Positions 18,713 through 26,819 of a stretch of DNA of 56,625 bases are shown one piece after another. How positions within the stretch are numbered: the stretch's first letter is position 1; each line of letters starts with the position of its first letter. A program made the translations under genes and the position numbers. The stretch comes from Pseudomonadota bacterium. GTDB lineage: Bacteria; Pseudomonadota; Alphaproteobacteria; Acetobacterales; Acetobacteraceae. The stretch is taken from positions 1-56,625 of the forward strand of contig JAJZFA010000023.1 of assembly GCA_021805565.1 (NCBI GenBank). The letters are read 5' to 3'. The notes beneath the pieces were generated by a model. That model was not told the origin of the DNA and made no database searches. It worked only from the letters and a program-made list of their open reading frames with translations.

Positions 18713-19423
18713 GTGACCAACCTGCTTGAGGCCAAGGGCCTCCGCGCCGCCTACGGCGAAACTAAAGTTCTGCACGGCCTGGATTTTGCCGTCCGCCAGG
18801 GCGGCGTGACCGCGCTTCTGGGTGCCAACGGGGCCGGCAAGACGACAACGCTGCGGGCGATCTGCGGCATCGTTCGCACTCAGGGCGAGATCCTGCTGGG
18901 CGATACGCGTATCGACGGCAAGGCGACCGAAGATATCGTACGGCTGGGTGTCGCGCACGTCCCCGAAGGCCGCGGCACGTTCATGGAATTGTCGGTCGAG
19001 GAAAATTTGCGGCTTGGTGCCTACACCCGGCCGGCCCGCCAGGCGACCGAAGACTTCGGACTGATGTTCGATTACTTTCCCCGATTGAAGGAACGATACA
19101 AGCAACAGGCCGGCACATTGTCGGGCGGAGAACAGCAGATGCTGGCGATTGCCAGGGCCTTGCTACTGCGGCCGCGGCTGCTGCTGCTGGACGAACCGTC
19201 GTTCGGCCTGGCGCCGCTGATCGTGCAGGAAATTTTCCGCATCCTGGCCCGCATCAAGCAGGACGCCGGCGTCAGCATTCTGCTGGTGGAACAGAACGCC
19301 GCCATCGCGCTGGAATTCGCCGAACACGCCTACGTGCTGGAGACCGGCCGCATCGTGATGGCCGGTTCGTCCGCCGATATCGGCAAGGACGAGGGCATTC
19401 GCCGCTCGTATCTCGGTTACTAG
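18713..19423 (+). CDS. livF: Branched-chain amino acid ABC transporter ATP-binding protein LivF
   Basis: A 236-residue ABC ATPase with Walker A GANGAGKTTTLRAI, signature LSGGEQQMLAIARALL, Walker B LLLLDEPSFGLAP and the switch region LLVEQNAA. The short length and the SFGLAPLIV stretch place it in the LivF branch. It powers uptake of branched-chain amino acids or related amides together with two permeases encoded next. I chose the GTG at 18713 (VTNLLEAKGLRAAYGE); ATGs at 18683 and 18659 would add residues not seen in the family. livH begins 11 bases after its stop. Confidence 0.93.
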   Translation: MTNLLEAKGLRAAYGETKVLHGLDFAVRQGGVTALLGANGAGKTTTLRAICGIVRTQGEILLGDTRIDGKATEDIVRLGVAHVPEGRGTFMELSVEENLRLGAYTRPARQATEDFGLMFDYFPRLKERYKQQAGTLSGGEQQMLAIARALLLRPRLLLLDEPSFGLAPLIVQEIFRILARIKQDAGVSILLVEQNAAIALEFAEHAYVLETGRIVMAGSSADIGKDEGIRRSYLGY

Positions 19424-19434
19424 GGAGAGGTACG

Positions 19435-20307
19435 ATGCTCGCGGGCGTTCTCCATCAAATCATGTCGGGCCTTGCCACGGGGGGCATCTATGCGTCCGTG
19501 GCGCTGGCCCTGGTGATGATCTATCAGGCCACCCACCACGTAAATTTCGCGCAGGGGGAGATGGCGACATTTTCTACCTATATCGCGCTGACGTTCATCA
19601 ATCTGGGCTTTCCGTACTGGGTGGCGCTGGCCGGCGCCGTGGTCATTTCGTTCGTCATCGGGGTCACGATCGAACGGGTGCTGATGCGGCCGCTGGCCAA
19701 CGCGCCCGTGCTGGCATCGGTCGGGGTATTCATCGGATTACTGCTGATCATCAACAGCATGAGCGGGTTTTTCTTCGACTATACCATCAAGCAGTTCCCA
19801 TCGCCGTTTCCCGATCATCCGATGCTGGGCGGATATTTGTCCGGGCATGAACTCGGATCGACGGCGGTGACGCTGATCGTGCTGATCAGCGTGTATCTGT
19901 TTTTCCGGCATACAAGGCTGGGGCTGGCGATGCGGGCGGCGGCGTTCAATGCGTCATCGTCGCGGCTGGTCGGGGTGCGGGTCGGCTGGATGCTGGCGCT
20001 GGGCTGGGGCCTTGCCGCGGGAATCGGCGCGATCGCGGGCTGCATGGTCGCGCCGGTGGTGTTCCTCGATCCGAATATGATGTCCGGTATCCTGCTGTAT
20101 GCGTTCGCCGGCGCACTGCTGGGCGGCATCGACAGCCCGCTGGGTGCGGTGCTGGGAGGGTTCGCGGTGGGAGTGATCGAGAATCTGGGCGGTGCCTATC
20201 TGGTGGGAACCGAACTGAAACTGACCCTGGCGCTGATTATCATCGTGGCTGTCCTGATCATCAAGCCGTCCGGCCTGCTGGGCCGGCGCGTCTATAGCCG
20301 GGTATGA
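19435..20307 (+). CDS. livH: Branched-chain amino acid ABC transporter permease LivH
   Basis: A 290-residue membrane protein with about eight hydrophobic helices. It begins MLAGVLHQIMSGLATGGIYA, then ALALVMIYQATHHVNFAQGEMA, the hallmark LivH N-terminus. The conserved cytoplasmic stretch FFRHTRLGLAMRAAAFN near residue 155 contacts the ATPase. GGGAGAGG precedes the ATG. It overlaps livM by four bases (ATGA), so the two permeases are translated together. Confidence 0.95.
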   Translation: MLAGVLHQIMSGLATGGIYASVALALVMIYQATHHVNFAQGEMATFSTYIALTFINLGFPYWVALAGAVVISFVIGVTIERVLMRPLANAPVLASVGVFIGLLLIINSMSGFFFDYTIKQFPSPFPDHPMLGGYLSGHELGSTAVTLIVLISVYLFFRHTRLGLAMRAAAFNASSSRLVGVRVGWMLALGWGLAAGIGAIAGCMVAPVVFLDPNMMSGILLYAFAGALLGGIDSPLGAVLGGFAVGVIENLGGAYLVGTELKLTLALIIIVAVLIIKPSGLLGRRVYSRV

Positions 20308-21350
20308 CGAATATGGGCACATCCGCACGGACACCATGGCTTGTCGCGGTTCTGGCGCTGATCGGAACCGTCTGGCCGCTGATCGGGTTCAGCAACTATC
20401 ATCTGTTTCAACTGACGCTGGTGGTGGTCTATGCCATCGCCATCCTGGGACTGGCGCTGCTGACCGGGTTCAACGGGCAGATATCGCTGGGGCACGGCGC
20501 GTTCTATGCGATCGGCGCCTATACGACGGCGATCCTGATGACGACCTGGAACCTGCCGTATTGGGCGACGCTGCCGGTTTCGGCGTTGGTCTGCGCCCTG
20601 GTCGGATTCCTGGTCGGCCTGCCGGCGCTGCGGTTGGAAGGCCTGTATCTGGCGCTGACGACGTTCGCCCTGGCGGTCGCGGTGCCGCAGGTGCTGAAAT
20701 ACAAATTGTTCGACAACTATACGGGCGGTGTGCAGGGGCTGGTAATCGACAAGCCGGAAGCACCGTTCGGCTTGCCGCTGTCGCCTGACCAGTGGCTGTT
20801 CTTGTTCACGGTGGCGGTTGCCGTGGTGCTGTATATCGTCGCCTGGAACATCGTGCGCGGCCGGATCGGTCGCGCGATGATGGCGATCCGCGATCACGCG
20901 ATGGCGGCCGAGGCGATGGGGATCAACCTGCCGGCCGTGAAGACCAGCGCCTTTGCCCTCAGCGCGATGTACACCGGTTTAGCTGGCTCGTTGGGTGCGA
21001 TCGCGGTGCAGTTCGTGGCCCCCGACAGTTTTAACGTGACCGTTTCGCTGTTTTTGTTCGTGGGGCTGATCGTCGGCGGCGTGGCGTCGATCGGCGGCAC
21101 GCTGATCGGTGCGGCATTCATCGAGTTCGTGCCCAATCTGGCCGATCTCGTGTCCAAGGCGGCTCCGGGCGCGGTCTATGGCGTGATCCTGATCGCCGTG
21201 ATGTTTCTGATGCCCGCCGGGGTGGGCGGCGGCCTGTATATGCTGTGGCGCAAGATGGCGCGCGGGAACGCCGTTGCCACGGAACAACCGGCGGATCCGG
21301 GCGTGGCGCCCTTATCGACGCGGCCGGCGCCCAGGATGACCAAGACGTAA
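20304..21350 (+). CDS. livM: Branched-chain amino acid ABC transporter permease LivM
   Basis: A 348-residue permease with about ten hydrophobic segments. The LivM core LTGFNGQISLGHGAFYAIGAY lies near residues 54-74 (quoted in outline), and the ATPase-contacting loop RGRIGRAMMAIRDHAMAAEAMG near 186-207 likewise. The C-terminal tail after the last helix is rich in Pro/Ala (ATEQPADPGVAPLSTRPAP). The operon ends here. Neither the second ATPase LivG nor a periplasmic binding protein is encoded in the window, so the transporter must draw these from elsewhere or from a locus beyond it. Confidence 0.94.
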   Translation: MTNMGTSARTPWLVAVLALIGTVWPLIGFSNYHLFQLTLVVVYAIAILGLALLTGFNGQISLGHGAFYAIGAYTTAILMTTWNLPYWATLPVSALVCALVGFLVGLPALRLEGLYLALTTFALAVAVPQVLKYKLFDNYTGGVQGLVIDKPEAPFGLPLSPDQWLFLFTVAVAVVLYIVAWNIVRGRIGRAMMAIRDHAMAAEAMGINLPAVKTSAFALSAMYTGLAGSLGAIAVQFVAPDSFNVTVSLFLFVGLIVGGVASIGGTLIGAAFIEFVPNLADLVSKAAPGAVYGVILIAVMFLMPAGVGGGLYMLWRKMARGNAVATEQPADPGVAPLSTRPAPRMTKT

Positions 21351-21427
21351 GCTGTAGTCGTCACGGCTGCGCGATATCGTCCATCTGTGTATCGTTTTGG
21401 GTACGATACCGCTGAAAGGACCGGATC

Positions 21428-22015
21428 ATGAGGCCGAACCCGCTTTCCGATCTGCTGACGTTTCTGTCTGCTCCCGGTTGGACCACGCCGGTGTTCTGGT
21501 TGCTGCTGGCGGCCAGTGCGGTTGTCGCGGTGGCGGTCTGGAGCCGCTGTCCCGCCCAGCGGACGGGGCGCGATTTGGGGATCTGGCTGATCCGTATCGT
21601 TTTCGGCGGGATGTGGTGGCAGCAGTCGCTGTGGAAAATCCCGCCGAACTACGATGGTCTGGTTTACTGGATGAAGCAGATGATCGATCACGCCGCCATT
21701 CCGTTGCAGGGCCAACTGGTCGGCGCGATCATGGTGCCGAACATCGCCGTGTTCGGGCCACTGGTCTATTGTGCCGAGGTGGCGATCGGCGTGTCCTTTA
21801 TCCTGGGCGTGTTTACGCGCGGCGCGGCGCTCCTCGGACTGGCGATGGCGGGTAACCTCTGGCTCGGGCTTTACTCGGCCCCCGGCGAATGGCCCTGGAC
21901 CTACGGCTTTATCGTGATTTTGCAACTGCTGTTCCTGATCCACCCGCCAGGGCGCAGCCTCGGCGCCGATGTCGCGCTGCGTCGGCGCTATCGCCTGCTG
22001 ACTTTTCTGGGCTAA
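21428..22015 (+). CDS. DoxX-like integral membrane protein
   Basis: A 195-residue protein with about five hydrophobic helices. The middle part (RIVFGGMWWQQSLWKIPPNY, then FGPLVYCAEVAIGVSFILGVFTR in outline) resembles the DoxX/DoxD family, membrane subunits first described in thiosulfate:quinone oxidoreductase and later in many redox contexts. No cofactor-binding motif is obvious. AAGGA lies 9 bases before the ATG. A nucleoside phosphorylase gene starts 8 bases after its stop, so the two are probably one transcript. Specific role unknown. Confidence 0.7.
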   Translation: MRPNPLSDLLTFLSAPGWTTPVFWLLLAASAVVAVAVWSRCPAQRTGRDLGIWLIRIVFGGMWWQQSLWKIPPNYDGLVYWMKQMIDHAAIPLQGQLVGAIMVPNIAVFGPLVYCAEVAIGVSFILGVFTRGAALLGLAMAGNLWLGLYSAPGEWPWTYGFIVILQLLFLIHPPGRSLGADVALRRRYRLLTFLG

Positions 22016-22023
22016 CGAGGCGC

Positions 22024-22836
22024 ATGAACGATCGTATGCCGGCGCAACCGAGCGCCCCTATCCTTGATGACAAGCATCATGGCGTCCCCGCGGTATTCCT
22101 GCCGGAAAATCTGCTGCGGGAAGCCAGACGGCAGCGCGGCCTGCCGCATCTGCCGGTGCCGGATGTCTGCATTCTCGATCCCGATGGCGATATGGTCCGG
22201 ATGCTGCGCCGCGTCGGACGTGGTCAGGCATTCCCTGGCTGGGCCTGCTATCACACCGAAATGCTGACGTTCGAATTGGCGGGAGAACGTGTGGGAATCG
22301 TCGGCTGCGCCGTTGGCGGGCCGTTCGCGGTGCTGGTGGCGGAACAGATGTTCGCGTCCGGCTGTCGTTTGCTGTTGAGTGTGACGTCGTCGGGCCGCAT
22401 TGCCGAAGATCTGCCGGATTCGGCGTGTTTCGTGCTGATCGACCGGGCGCTGCGCGATGAGGGCACCAGTTATCACTATCTGCCGTCCGACGATCCGTTC
22501 GCCCACGCCGACCGCGGTCTGGCGGATTGCGCGGCGCGCGGTGTGGCGGCGGCGGGATTGCCGCTGCTGCGCGGGGCGGTCTGGACCACCGACGCGCCGT
22601 TCCGGGAGACAGCGGAAGCCATCGCCGCCGCCGCCGCGAAAGGCGCGCTGGCGGTGGAGATGGAGGCGGCGGGGCTGTACGCGTTCGCCCGTGCCCGGAC
22701 GGCCGCCGTGCTGTGCTTTGCCCATGTCACCAACCGCATGGCGCGGATCGAGGGCGATTTCGAAAAGGGCGAGGCGGACGGCAGTACGGATGCGCTGGAT
22801 CTGCTGGCCGCTGTCGTTCGGTCGTGGCGGGAGTAA
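22024..22836 (+). CDS. Nucleoside phosphorylase family protein
   Basis: A 270-residue protein of the purine/uridine phosphorylase superfamily (PNP_UDP_1). Typical parts are VGIVGCAVGGPFAVLVAEQM (glycine-rich phosphate region), LLLSVTSSGRIAED, and the nucleoside-binding ALAVEMEAAGLYAFAR with the conserved MEAAG motif. The ATG at 22024 follows ACGAGG, and an earlier in-frame start would overlap the DoxX gene. It would split a nucleoside into base and sugar phosphate, or hydrolyse it; the substrate cannot be read. It sits between a DoxX gene and a sterol-desaturase-like gene, so a hopanoid- or lipid-linked nucleosidase role (as for HpnG) is one idea, unproven. Confidence 0.78.
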   Translation: MNDRMPAQPSAPILDDKHHGVPAVFLPENLLREARRQRGLPHLPVPDVCILDPDGDMVRMLRRVGRGQAFPGWACYHTEMLTFELAGERVGIVGCAVGGPFAVLVAEQMFASGCRLLLSVTSSGRIAEDLPDSACFVLIDRALRDEGTSYHYLPSDDPFAHADRGLADCAARGVAAAGLPLLRGAVWTTDAPFRETAEAIAAAAAKGALAVEMEAAGLYAFARARTAAVLCFAHVTNRMARIEGDFEKGEADGSTDALDLLAAVVRSWRE

Positions 22837-22896
22837 CCGGGCGCGCGCGCCGATACGTCGAACGATGTTGTTCGGATGAGCCGAGGACATGCCGAC

Positions 22897-23730
22897 ATGG
22901 ACCAAACTGCCTTTTCCGCCGAACCGCTGATCCGCCTTGGGTGCTTTCTGGGTATTCTGGCCGCCATGGCGGTTTGGGAATGGTGGGCGCCCCGGCGGCC
23001 GCGGACGATCGGCCGGGTCCGCCGGTGGCCGAACAATTTCGGCTTGGTGGTGCTGAACACGGTCCTGGTGCGTGTGCTGTTGCCGTTCGCGGGCGTTGGA
23101 ATGGCGTTTTATGCGCGTGGCAACGAATGGGGACTGTTCAACAGGCTTCCTTTGCCGGACTGGCTGTCGATCGCGGCCGCGGCGGTGTTGCTCGACCTGA
23201 CGATTTACGGGCAGCACCTGTTGTTTCATGCCGTGCCCGCGTTGTGGCGGCTGCATCGCATGCATCACGCCGACCTGGAATTCGACGTCTCGACCGGGGT
23301 GCGGTTTCATCCCGGCGAAATCATCCTTTCAATGGCGATCAAGTTCGCGGCGATCGCCATTCTCGGTGCCGCCCCGATTGCCGTTGTGGTGTTCGAGGTC
23401 GTGTTGAACGCTACGTCGCTGTTCAATCACGGGAATGTGGGTCTGCCGGCCGCCGCCGACCGGGTGCTGCGCCTGATTGTCGTCACGCCGGATATGCACC
23501 GCGTTCACCATTCGATCGAGTGGCGGGAAACCAACAGTAATTTTGGCTTCAACGTGCCGTGGTGGGACCGGATATTTGGGACCTATCGCGCGCAGCCGGA
23601 GGCGGGGCATCTCGGCATGGTCCTGGGCATCGATCGATTTCGCGATCCTGTCGAACTGCGGCTGGACCGCATGCTATGGCAACCGCTGCGCGGAGATGCG
23701 GGCCAGCCGGGTCGCTCGATTCGGCGATGA
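22897..23730 (+). CDS. Sterol desaturase / fatty acid hydroxylase family protein
   Basis: A 277-residue membrane protein with about four hydrophobic segments and the histidine boxes of this di-iron family: HLLFH, HRMHH, HPGE, FNHGN and HRVHHS. C-terminal NFGFNVPWWDRIFGTYRAQP is also characteristic. It probably hydroxylates or desaturates a lipid or sterol-like (possibly hopanoid) substrate at the inner membrane. The ATG at 22897 has GAGGA 9 bases upstream; the earlier in-frame ATG at 22876 lacks a site. It follows the phosphorylase by 60 bases. Confidence 0.85.
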   Translation: MDQTAFSAEPLIRLGCFLGILAAMAVWEWWAPRRPRTIGRVRRWPNNFGLVVLNTVLVRVLLPFAGVGMAFYARGNEWGLFNRLPLPDWLSIAAAAVLLDLTIYGQHLLFHAVPALWRLHRMHHADLEFDVSTGVRFHPGEIILSMAIKFAAIAILGAAPIAVVVFEVVLNATSLFNHGNVGLPAAADRVLRLIVVTPDMHRVHHSIEWRETNSNFGFNVPWWDRIFGTYRAQPEAGHLGMVLGIDRFRDPVELRLDRMLWQPLRGDAGQPGRSIRR

Positions 23731-23784
23731 CCGGTTCGGCAGGGCAGGCCTGCCAGACCGAGCGATTTCGTGCCAAGCCGAAGG

Positions 23785-24171
23785 TCAGGGAACAATATCC
23801 CAGAACGGATGCATACCGTAATGGGCATAGACGTCCTGCCCCCAGGCGTCGTCGTGCCAGGGCGCTGCTGTCCGGTCGGTGTAAGACGGCGCGCCTTCCA
23901 GAACATCGCGGCCGATATCCGTGACGTAACCGCCGAGGTCCGTGTTGTAGGTCAGTTTTTCCCATGGCACCGGGAAATAGCGGTCGCCGATGCCAAGGAA
24001 GCCGCCAAAGCTGAGGATGGCGTACGCGATACGGCCGCTGGCCTTGTCGATCATGACGTCCTCGATGGCGCCGATCTTATCCAGCGTGCTGCCGAAGACA
24101 TCGGTGCCCTGCACCTGTTTCGCCGCGATCAGGCGGCCGGACGTGTTGCCGGTGTCGTCAAGGCTTGCCAT
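23785..24171 (-). CDS. PRC-barrel domain protein
   Basis: A 128-residue protein. Residues about 13-85 form a PRC-barrel: LIAAKQVQGTDVFGSTLDKIG, IEDVMIDKASGRIAYAILSFGG and FLGIGDRYFPVPWEKLTYN (in outline). PRC-barrels occur in photosynthetic reaction centre H subunits, RimM and small stress or adaptor proteins. The C-terminal 40 residues are hydrophilic and aromatic-rich (WHDDAWGQDVYAHYGMHPFW). The ATG at 24171 has AAGGA 8 bases upstream; the frame extends far upstream but without support. There is no signal peptide, so it is likely cytoplasmic. Role unknown. Confidence 0.82.
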   Translation of the reverse strand: MASLDDTGNTSGRLIAAKQVQGTDVFGSTLDKIGAIEDVMIDKASGRIAYAILSFGGFLGIGDRYFPVPWEKLTYNTDLGGYVTDIGRDVLEGAPSYTDRTAAPWHDDAWGQDVYAHYGMHPFWDIVP

Positions 24172-24236
24172 GCGTCGTTTCCTTGCGGTTATCGCGGTGA
24201 AACGCACGGGCGCCGGTTGGGTTTGCCAGCCGCCCC

Positions 24237-24896
24237 TTACTGTCCGCGATATTTCGCCACCAGCCCCGGCACGCCGTCCTGAAACCCTGCCGCCCGCAGC
24301 GCCTTGTCGGCCAGCCCCATCAGATCGGCGGGCGATCCCGATGCCAGCGCGTCCAAGGCGCCGGGAACCGGGGCCGGCCCGGCCGCCCGCAACCGGTCCA
24401 GCGCCGCGCGCGTGCCGCTCAGCGCGAACGATGTGTCGCGCGACGGTAGCGGCTTCAGTCCGGGCGCGGTCAGCGATGCTCGCACCGTCACGGATCGTGC
24501 CGCCGGCAGGGCCGCCGACAGCCGGACGTCGGCACCCGGACCGGGCGCGCACAGATAGCCCGCCTGGGTAGGCGCGCAGTCCAGCGGTTCGGGTTTGCCG
24601 TCATCGAACCACACGGACACATCGGGCCGGCCGGTCATCGACGCGGCCGCCACCAGTTCTCCGGGCAGGCCGGACACGACGATGACCGGCACCAGGGATC
24701 GGCCGTCCGCCCGTATTTCCAGATCGGCGGACACGCTGCCCTGGCCGAAAAGCGGCCGATCCAGGCGCAGAACACAGGCTTTGTGTCCGGAGCTGTTGTC
24801 CGGACACACCAGCACCCAGCCGCCGGTCGTTTCCCGGCGTCCGGCGTGCGCCGCTTGCGCGCTCATTGCCGCGATCGCCGCCACGACACAGGCCAT
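24237..24896 (-). CDS. Exported IalB-like protein
   Basis: A 219-residue protein with an N-terminal signal peptide (MACVVAAIAAMSAQAAHA, cleavage near AHA-GRR). The pattern after it fits the invasion-associated locus B family: GGWVLVCPD, CVLRLDR, SGLPGELVAAASM, WFDDGKPEPLDC, GYLC, and a late FALSGTRAALDRL. Four cysteines could form two disulfides in the periplasm. The last 60 residues are low-complexity and Ala/Pro-rich. IalB-like proteins are widespread in alphaproteobacteria, usually without a known role outside Bartonella. The start choice is uncertain because no strong ribosome site is visible. Confidence 0.65.
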   Translation of the reverse strand: MACVVAAIAAMSAQAAHAGRRETTGGWVLVCPDNSSGHKACVLRLDRPLFGQGSVSADLEIRADGRSLVPVIVVSGLPGELVAAASMTGRPDVSVWFDDGKPEPLDCAPTQAGYLCAPGPGADVRLSAALPAARSVTVRASLTAPGLKPLPSRDTSFALSGTRAALDRLRAAGPAPVPGALDALASGSPADLMGLADKALRAAGFQDGVPGLVAKYRGQ

Positions 24897-24956
24897 TCGC
24901 GCATTAATCCCGCCGAACCTCTTCCGTACCGAGCGGTTATCTGTAAGCGTGGCGGG

Positions 24957-25985
24957 ATGAACGACGCCATGCAGCCTGACGCCCTGTCGATCCACCGGTC
25001 CATCGTGACGCTGGATACGCATATCGATATCCCCTGGCCAACCGGGCCGGACCCGTTCCAGGATGGCCCGCGGCGGGTGGATTTGCCAAAGATGATTCGC
25101 GGCGGCCTCAGTGCGGCCTGCTTCGTGGCGTATGTGCCGCAGTCGGCCCGCACCCCGGCCACGGAAGACGCCGCCTACGCCAGGGCCATCGCCATGCTGG
25201 ACCAGATCGGCGGGATGGAACGGATTCCGTCCGCCATTCCGATGCGGATCGCGAACCGCGCGGATGCGATCGTGGCGGCGAAGCACGACGGCGTTCTCGC
25301 CATCGTACCGAGTGTGGAAAACGGCTTCGCGGTGGGGACGGATTTGTCTCGGATCGCCGAATTTCGCCGTCGCGGGGCGATTTACATGACGCTGACCCAT
25401 AACGGCCATAACGCCCTGGCCGATTCCTGCAACCCGCGACGCGACCTCGGCGATCGCGAAACCGAACATGGCGGCCTGTCCGCGCTGGGCCGTTCGGCCA
25501 TCGCCGCGATGAACAAGGCCGGCATGCTGGTCGATGTCGCCCACACGTCCCGCGACACAATGGTGCAGGCGGCGGACGTTTCGCGATCGCCGATCGTTTC
25601 GACCCACTCCTGCGTCAGCGCGCTGTGCGATCATTCGCGCAACATGACAGACTGGCAGTTGGATGTGATCCGCGACGTGAAAGGGGTGATCCAGATTACG
25701 GCCGTATCGGCGTTCCTGAAAGCCAACGCCAGGCCCGATGACGTTACGGTTGCCGATTTCGCCGATCACATCGACCACGCGGTGAAACGCATTGGCATCG
25801 ACCATGTTGGCATATCGTCGGATTTCGACGGCGGCGGCGGGTTTTCGGACTGGCACGACGCCAGCCAAAGTCCGAACATCACGGTGGAACTGGTCAGGCG
25901 CGGCTACGATCGCGGCGCGCTCGAAAAATTATGGGGCGGCAACTTCCTGCGCACGATGCGCGCGGCCGAACGTTTGGCATCCTGA
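24957..25985 (+). CDS. Membrane dipeptidase (peptidase M19 family)
   Basis: A 342-residue enzyme of the renal dipeptidase family. The zinc-binding motif DTHIDIPW opens the barrel (HxD), then E in IVPSVENG, H in LVDVAHTS and H in IVSTHSCVSAL supply the other ligands. HVGISSDFDGGGG is the C-terminal family signature. It hydrolyses dipeptides, often those with D-residues, and would be cytoplasmic since no signal peptide is visible. Its stop overlaps the start of the aldo/keto reductase gene by one base (TGATG), indicating coupled translation. Confidence 0.92.
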   Translation: MNDAMQPDALSIHRSIVTLDTHIDIPWPTGPDPFQDGPRRVDLPKMIRGGLSAACFVAYVPQSARTPATEDAAYARAIAMLDQIGGMERIPSAIPMRIANRADAIVAAKHDGVLAIVPSVENGFAVGTDLSRIAEFRRRGAIYMTLTHNGHNALADSCNPRRDLGDRETEHGGLSALGRSAIAAMNKAGMLVDVAHTSRDTMVQAADVSRSPIVSTHSCVSALCDHSRNMTDWQLDVIRDVKGVIQITAVSAFLKANARPDDVTVADFADHIDHAVKRIGIDHVGISSDFDGGGGFSDWHDASQSPNITVELVRRGYDRGALEKLWGGNFLRTMRAAERLAS

Positions 25986-26809
25986 TGCGAACCGTCAGCC
26001 TTCCCGGCGGCGAAACGGTCCCGGCGATAGGGCAGGGGACGTGGTATATGGGAGAGCGAGGCAGCGACGCGGCCGCGCAGGCCGATGCGCTTCGGTTGGG
26101 CGCCGATCTCGGCATGACGCTGATCGACACCGCCGAAATGTACGCCGACGGCGGTGCCGAGGACGTTGTTGGCAAAGCCGCGGCCGGTATCCGCGACAGG
26201 CTGTTCATCGTCAGCAAGGTATTGCCGCAAAACGCCTCCCGTTCCGGGATTCCGGCCGCGTGCGAACGCAGCCTGAAGCGCCTGAAAACGGATCGTATCG
26301 ATTTATATTTGCTGCACTGGCGCGGCGGCCATCCGCTGGCCGAAACCGTTGCCGCGTTCGACGCTTTGAAATCCGCCGGCAAAATCCGGTATTGGGGCGT
26401 ATCGAATCTCGATATCGCGGACATGCGGTCGCTGCCCAGCGGCTGCGCGACCGATCAGGTGCTATACCATCCCAACAGCCGGGGCATCGAGTTCGACCTT
26501 CTGCCCTGGTGCCTCGCTCGGAACATTCCCGTAATGGCGTATTCCCCGCTGAGCCACCACGTCCGCACCCTTCTCGGTTCTTCCGCGTTACAAACCGTCG
26601 CGGTTCGGTATGGGGCGACGCCGGCACAGATCGCGATTGCCTGGGGCCTGCGATCGGGGTCTGTTATCTCCATCCCCAAGGCGGCGAATCCGGATCACGT
26701 CCGGGAAAACGCCGCCGCGGATGGGATTGTGCTAACGGCGGAGGACCTCGCCGCGATCGACGCGGCGCATCCCCCGCCCAAACGCAAAACCGCGCTCGAT
26801 CTGCTCTGA
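25985..26809 (+). CDS. Aldo/keto reductase
   Basis: A 274-residue NADPH-dependent reductase. The catalytic tetrad is visible: D in LIDTAEMYADGG, Y in the same motif, K in FIVSKVLPQN and H in LYLLHWRGGHP. The cofactor site SVISIPKAANPDHVRENA lies near the C-terminus. It starts one base inside the dipeptidase stop; the longer frame from 25931 would overlap that gene further. Substrate unknown. It is convergent with the alcohol dehydrogenase, with only 10 bases between the stops. Confidence 0.93.
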   Translation: MRTVSLPGGETVPAIGQGTWYMGERGSDAAAQADALRLGADLGMTLIDTAEMYADGGAEDVVGKAAAGIRDRLFIVSKVLPQNASRSGIPAACERSLKRLKTDRIDLYLLHWRGGHPLAETVAAFDALKSAGKIRYWGVSNLDIADMRSLPSGCATDQVLYHPNSRGIEFDLLPWCLARNIPVMAYSPLSHHVRTLLGSSALQTVAVRYGATPAQIAIAWGLRSGSVISIPKAANPDHVRENAAADGIVLTAEDLAAIDAAHPPPKRKTALDLL

Positions 26810-26819
26810 CCGGTTCGGT

